Positions 5,907 through 6,029 of a stretch of 6,029 nt of DNA are shown piece after piece. Position 1 is the stretch's first letter. Each line of letters starts with the position of its first letter. Below the pieces are notes generated by a model, which saw only the letters and a program-made list of their open reading frames with translations, did no database searches and was not told where the DNA came from. The translations under genes and the position numbers were made by a program. Source of the DNA: an uncultured Candidatus Melainabacteria bacterium (GTDB lineage: Bacteria; Cyanobacteriota; Vampirovibrionia; Gastranaerophilales; Gastranaerophilaceae); the NCBI GenBank assembly GCA_934754855.1, contig CAKVJR010000107.1, positions 1-6,029 of the forward strand, given 5' to 3'.

Positions 5907-6029
5907 ATGAAAAAGATGCCCCGTGGCGAACAGGACGAAGACAACAACTTCCACGCATTGACGGGTGATGACACGATATACGGTGAAAACGGCAACGATT
6001 CCTTTTATGCTTGTAACGGAGATGATCTC
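5907..6029 (+). CDS. RTX-repeat protein, start only, cut by the window end
   Basis: Forty-one codons are open to the window edge. From residue 17 there are three in-phase nine-residue units, ALTGDDTIY, GENGNDSFY and ACNGDDL (cut). Each carries the G-D/N-D centre of RTX nonapeptides, which bind calcium and fold as a parallel beta-roll in secreted proteins. RTX proteins usually leave by a type I system with a C-terminal signal. Here the repeats begin almost at the first methionine, with no preceding domain or signal peptide. There is no good ribosome binding site before the ATG at 5907 or the one at 5916. The frame is open upstream to 5841, but without another usual start. Base composition jumps (41 G/C in 5921-6000). 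It could be a true N-terminal RTX start, or the broken 3' part of a larger gene. Confidence 0.5.
   Translation, partial: MKKMPRGEQDEDNNFHALTGDDTIYGENGNDSFYACNGDDL

Noticed and set aside
1..6029. CRISPR array or insertion sequence
   Set aside because: No regularly spaced direct repeats, no transposase-like frame and no terminal inverted repeats flanking a gene were seen.

Overview
The window is low-GC bacterial DNA with a short, ordinary housekeeping edge and an accessory stretch behind it. The organism cannot be named from the sequence. The tRNA encodes its own CCA end, genes are dense, and promoters are sigma70-like. The acetolactate synthase regulatory subunit has a C-terminus that recalls cyanobacterial-type IlvN by eye, so a gut Melainabacteria/Gastranaerophilales-like genome is possible, but this is a weak inference.

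Layout, left to right. (1) Positions 2-391 hold the 3' part of ilvN (+), which ends at a hairpin terminator. (2) A convergent gene (446-2278, -) encodes a 610-residue polytopic membrane protein that looks like a GT-C-type glycosyltransferase with a soluble C-terminal domain. Its stop codon lies inside the terminator stem of ilvN. (3) A compact divergent promoter region (2279-2376) carries one clear promoter on each strand. The two -35 boxes sit back to back in a perfect 5-3-5 palindrome. (4) Two tandem, paralogous radical SAM genes follow (2377-3351 and 3354-4391, +), with 2 bases between them. Both have a cysteine-rich, SPASM-like segment in front of the radical SAM core rather than behind it. 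(5) tRNA-Leu(CAA) lies at 4439-4527 with its own extended -10 promoter and a strong terminator that has T-runs on both strands. (6) A visibly more AT-rich gene (4616-5743, -) encodes an HNH endonuclease of the kind seen in modification-dependent or stand-alone restriction. (7) Positions 5744-5906 hold a dispersed-repeat hairpin and a short stretch that looks like the 5' end of a tRNA-Gln. (8) At the right edge a GC-richer reading frame opens (5907 onward) with three in-phase RTX-type nonapeptides, cut by the window end.

How they may work together. The membrane protein and the two radical SAM enzymes share a divergent control region, so they may form one unit, perhaps modification of a surface glycan or lipid-linked substrate. 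That is inference from context; no substrate can be read from the sequence. The region right of the tRNA (AT-rich restriction gene, repeat, tRNA-like scrap, RTX start) looks like a patchwork of acquired or rearranged DNA. The most unusual item is the tandem pair of radical SAM enzymes with an N-terminal auxiliary-cluster-like domain.
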